This document shows, piece after piece, positions 4,594 through 5,926 of a stretch of 5,926 nucleotides of DNA (positions are counted from its first letter, which is position 1; every line of letters starts with the position of its first letter). Origin of the DNA: Nanobdellota archaeon (GTDB lineage: Archaea > Nanobdellota > Nanobdellia > SCGC-AAA011-G17 > GW2011-AR17). The translations under genes were made by a program, and so were the position numbers. The notes below the pieces were generated by a model. It had not been told where the DNA came from, did no database searches, and saw only the letters and a program-made list of their open reading frames with translations. The stretch spans positions 1-5,926 of the forward strand of contig JASEIA010000088.1 of the NCBI GenBank assembly GCA_030018575.1. Direction: 5' to 3'.

Positions 4594-4707
4594 ATGGACA
4601 GATATAAAGAATCACAATTTAAGATTTTAGAGGGTTTAGAACTTCTTAGGGAAGGCGGTGGCTATCTTGAACGTAAGTCGGCAGTGAAGAGGGTAATAAA
4701 TGAATGA
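4594..4707 (+). CDS. Hypothetical microprotein, 37 aa
   Basis: A short gene well supported by its setting: TATA box at 4546-4553, AAGGAGGT at 4581-4588, ATG 5 nt later, and an 8-nt overlap with the next gene. The product is charged, probably one amphipathic helix (DRYKESQFKILEGLELLREG), then a Gly-rich turn (GGGYLE) and a basic end (RKSAVKRVINE). It has no cysteine and no membrane span. No family is recognised. As first gene of its operon it may also serve to bring ribosomes to the downstream 110-aa gene, whose ATG lies inside its last codons. Confidence 0.6.
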   Translation: MDRYKESQFKILEGLELLREGGGYLERKSAVKRVINE

Positions 4708-5032
4708 TGAACAGATAAGACATAAAAAATTTGAAGAAATATCTAATGAATTAGGTAAATTCTGTAAATCTGTTAAAGGAGAATTTATAGATAGAATGCA
4801 ACCCTCTGTTGGCTCAATTTGTAGATTTACTACTGATGATGGAAAAAAGATAAAAATAAGGTTAAATTTTGGTTTAGAACTAAATGCAGAAGAAGAAGGA
4901 AAGAAAGGACTGAAGGGCATTTATGCTTGGGATGCTGACTTTTGGGAAGGTAAAACTGATACTTTCTTTACTGCTTTGACTAAAGATGAAAAATATAAGC
5001 TTCAAGTATCAAAAGGAAAAGGAATATGGTAA
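4700..5032 (+). CDS. Hypothetical protein, 110 aa, two-Cys signature
   Basis: The ATG overlaps the 37-aa gene by 8 nt, and AAGAGGGT at about 4687-4694 is a suitable ribosome binding site. The product is rich in Lys and Glu, with an N-terminal helix (EQIRHKKFEEISNELGKF), then Cys22 and Cys41 separated by 18 residues, then T-D-D-G-K-K-I-K-I, which reads as a beta hairpin. The C-terminal half (LNFGLELNAEEEGKKGLKG, AWDADFWEGKTDTFFTALT) is a further domain. The C...C-x-x-x-T-D-x-G-...-K-K-I-x-I pattern recurs in the 58-aa protein at 5151-5327, suggesting a shared small fold. There is no signal peptide, so it should be cytoplasmic unless exported by another route. The family is unknown to me; the cysteines could form a disulfide or a metal site. 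Confidence 0.72.
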   Translation: MNDEQIRHKKFEEISNELGKFCKSVKGEFIDRMQPSVGSICRFTTDDGKKIKIRLNFGLELNAEEEGKKGLKGIYAWDADFWEGKTDTFFTALTKDEKYKLQVSKGKGIW

Positions 5033-5151
5033 ATGAGTCTATTGACGAGGAATTGAGGGTAAAGCTCGATGGAGCTATCAAGAAGTGCAGCATCGGGGAC
5101 AAGAAAGAAAAAGAGTTTGAGGAATGCGTTTTAAAGGAGGTGCTTGGCTGA
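5026..5151 (+). CDS. Hypothetical microprotein, 41 aa, two Cys
   Basis: The ATG at 5026 lies inside the end of the 110-aa gene in another frame (7-nt overlap), with AAAAGGAAAAGG at 5011-5022 just upstream. It ends in TGATG, sharing one base with the 58-aa gene, so the three are chained by overlaps. The peptide is one probable charged helix pair (ESIDEELRVKLDGAIKKC, then KKEKEFEECVLKEVLG) with Cys21 and Cys34. The last codons also encode the strong ribosome binding site of the next gene. No family is recognised. A competing ATG at 5033 gives only seven codons in another frame and is rejected. Confidence 0.6.
   Translation: MVNESIDEELRVKLDGAIKKCSIGDKKEKEFEECVLKEVLG
5133..5142 (+). promoter_or_regulatory. 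Ribosome binding site AAAGGAGGTG deciding the 5151 start
   Basis: AAAGGAGGTG ends 8 nt before ATG 5151, near-ideal spacing, whereas an in-frame ATG at 5124 would lie upstream of it. This places the start of the 58-aa gene at 5151. Confidence 0.75.
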
Positions 5152-5327
5152 TGGACAAATTTTGGAATGATGTTGCTAAGGCATGTAAGAAAAGAGGGGG
5201 AATGTTGGGCATGGCAAGCAATGAATTAATGACTTGCGTAATAAAAACAGATAAAGGGGAACTTAAAAAGATTGATATTGCTTCTAAGCCAATAACTCAG
5301 ATTGTTGAGGAGGCTTTTGGGAAATGA
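5151..5327 (+). CDS. Hypothetical small protein, 58 aa, two-Cys signature
   Basis: The start at ATG 5151 is fixed by AAAGGAGGTG at 5133-5142 and by the TGATG junction; the longer in-frame ATG at 5124 is disfavoured. The protein opens with a helix (DKFWNDVAKACKKRGG) holding Cys12, then Cys29 16 residues later, a T-D-K-G turn and strand (CVIKTDKGELKKIDI), and a C-terminal helix (ITQIVEEAFGK). This helix-strand-strand-helix layout and the C-x-x-x-T-D-x-G motif match the 110-aa protein upstream, so gene duplication is possible. Glycines after the first Cys recall other small C-x-x-x-G-G proteins, but I cannot name a family. Its stop overlaps the secreted DUF5667-like gene by 4 nt (ATGA). Confidence 0.7.
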   Translation: MDKFWNDVAKACKKRGGMLGMASNELMTCVIKTDKGELKKIDIASKPITQIVEEAFGK

Positions 5328-5911
5328 AAATAATACCTATATTTATAATACCTATATTTATAATAGCGTTAATGGCTTTTTCAGCGTCAGCATTAGCCGT
5401 TGACACGCAACCTCCTTCTATAATAGTCAAACCCTGTTCGTGGCTTTATTCATTTAAAATAGCCTTTGAAAATGTCAAAATAAACTTCCTTTCAGATGAG
5501 AATGAATTGCTTTATAGGGCAGACTTGGCAAACAAGAGGCTTGAAGAAGCAAGATTACTTCCAGAATTAAGTTGCACTTTAAGTTTAGAAGAAGTAGAGT
5601 TAAAAAGAGCAGAACAGATAGGATATATTGACTTACTTCTTGATAGAAAGTTTACATCATTATCAACTGCAACAAAAGACAAGTTAGTATCAAAATTAGA
5701 GTGGCATAAGTTAAGGTCAGAACAATCAGAATATATGAATTTAAGTCCAGAAAATTCAGGTGTTCAGCAACCGTTGGGGCTTTTAAGGGCTATTGAAGTT
5801 CACGAGATTGCGCAGGAAAGGTTTAGTGAGAAGGTATCAACAAAGGCAGTAGCAGTGAAAGCACAAAGCGTAAGTGCGTTGGATAAGCTAAAGCAGAGGG
5901 TGTTGGGGTAG
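5324..5911 (+). CDS. Secreted DUF5667-like protein, 195 aa
   Basis: An exported protein. A Sec-type signal peptide covers residues 1-25: MKII start, hydrophobic core with a duplicated IPIFI, and an A-L-A site, giving a mature start near Val26. Residues 35-80 fit the DUF5667 pattern: V-K-P-x-S-x-L-Y-x-F-K-x-A-x-E near 35-49, a run of acidic and helical sequence, then the L-A-x-x-R-L-E-E-A helix (68-76). The rest is helical and charged, ending in a basic tail (SVSALDKLKQRVLG). DUF5667 proteins are secreted or membrane-linked in archaea and bacteria; their function is unknown to me. Cys38 and Cys83 could form a disulfide outside the cell. ATG 5324 overlaps the previous stop as ATGA, with GAGGAGG at 5306-5312. 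The stop is TAG. It may act at the cell surface with the 397-aa protein, but only proximity suggests this. Confidence 0.72.
   Translation: MKIIPIFIIPIFIIALMAFSASALAVDTQPPSIIVKPCSWLYSFKIAFENVKINFLSDENELLYRADLANKRLEEARLLPELSCTLSLEEVELKRAEQIGYIDLLLDRKFTSLSTATKDKLVSKLEWHKLRSEQSEYMNLSPENSGVQQPLGLLRAIEVHEIAQERFSEKVSTKAVAVKAQSVSALDKLKQRVLG
5330..5365 (+). repeat. 15-bp tandem repeat inside the signal peptide
   Basis: A 15-bp unit (phase ATACCTATATTTATA) runs without mismatch for 36 bp, 2.4 copies, encoding IPIFI twice in the signal peptide core. Because 15 is a multiple of three, gain or loss of a unit keeps the frame and would only change the length of the hydrophobic core. Confidence 0.85.
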
Positions 5912-5912
5912 A

Positions 5913-5926
5913 ATGGAAAACCAATT
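5913..5926 (+). CDS. Start of another gene (3' partial)
   Basis: An ATG one base after the TAG of the DUF5667-like gene opens a frame reading M-E-N-Q to the window edge. GAGGGTG at 5896-5902 is a fair ribosome binding site. The spacing matches other junctions here, so the operon probably continues; nothing can be said of the product. Confidence 0.5.

Noticed and set aside
4572..4607. Mini-ORF MYKKEVYDGQI overlapping the 37-aa gene start
   Set aside because: The expected transcription start (about 4576) lies downstream of its ATG, and it lacks a ribosome binding site.
4636..4920. Minus-strand ORF of 94 aa
   Set aside because: Ser/Phe/Pro-rich antisense of Lys/Glu-rich genes, typical of a shadow frame.
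1..5926. CRISPR array, tRNA, rRNA, insertion sequence ends or att-like repeats
   Set aside because: No regularly spaced repeats, cloverleaf, terminal inverted repeats or flanking duplications were visible on reading both strands; a covariance-model search would be needed to exclude small RNAs fully.

Overview
The window reads as archaeal DNA. It is AT-rich, every convincing gene lies on the + strand, and genes are packed with 1-8 nt overlaps (ATGA, TAATG, TGATG) or short gaps. Strong GGAGG-type ribosome binding sites are common. Two intergenic gaps carry archaeal BRE/TATA boxes (TTTATAAA at 3123-3130, TTTAAATA at 4546-4553) at the distance expected for TBP/TFB promoters. The mix of an HNH nuclease, many very small unrecognised proteins, membrane proteins and one apparently highly expressed surface protein fits an archaeal virus, plasmid or integrated element, possibly of a DPANN-type host. 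The host group is inference only; no replication, packaging, integrase or capsid gene of a recognised family is visible.

Region 1 (1-3105) looks like one long polycistron entering from upstream: a NUMOD3/HNH nuclease (5' end outside the window), a 101-aa unknown, a CxxC thioredoxin/glutaredoxin-like protein, a 26-residue extremely acidic ORF directly behind an in-frame TAG, two small Cys-containing proteins (78 and 56 aa), a single-span membrane protein with a helical ectodomain, a polytopic membrane protein, and a winged-helix-like regulator candidate preceded by a hairpin and a mini-ORF.

Region 2 (3106-4470) is a self-contained unit: promoter, a leader of about 46 nt holding a small hairpin and a 12-codon mini-ORF, a 397-aa protein, then a GC-rich hairpin with a T tract. 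The protein begins with a class III signal peptide strikingly like that of archaellins (K-R-G cleavage site, then G-T-x-I-V and a hydrophobic helix), followed by about 360 residues of likely extracellular, strand-rich sequence with four Cys and four N-glycosylation sequons. It is the best candidate for the element's main filament, surface or virion protein.

Region 3 (4471-5926) starts at a second promoter and encodes a chain of small proteins (37, 110, 41 and 58 aa), a secreted DUF5667-like protein of 195 aa, and the first codons of another gene. The 110- and 58-aa proteins share a two-cysteine signature and may be paralogues. A working model is a surface-structure module: the 397-aa subunit, membrane partners, a thiol-disulfide protein, small Cys proteins and a local regulator. 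Only the individual sequence features are directly seen; the joint function is inference.
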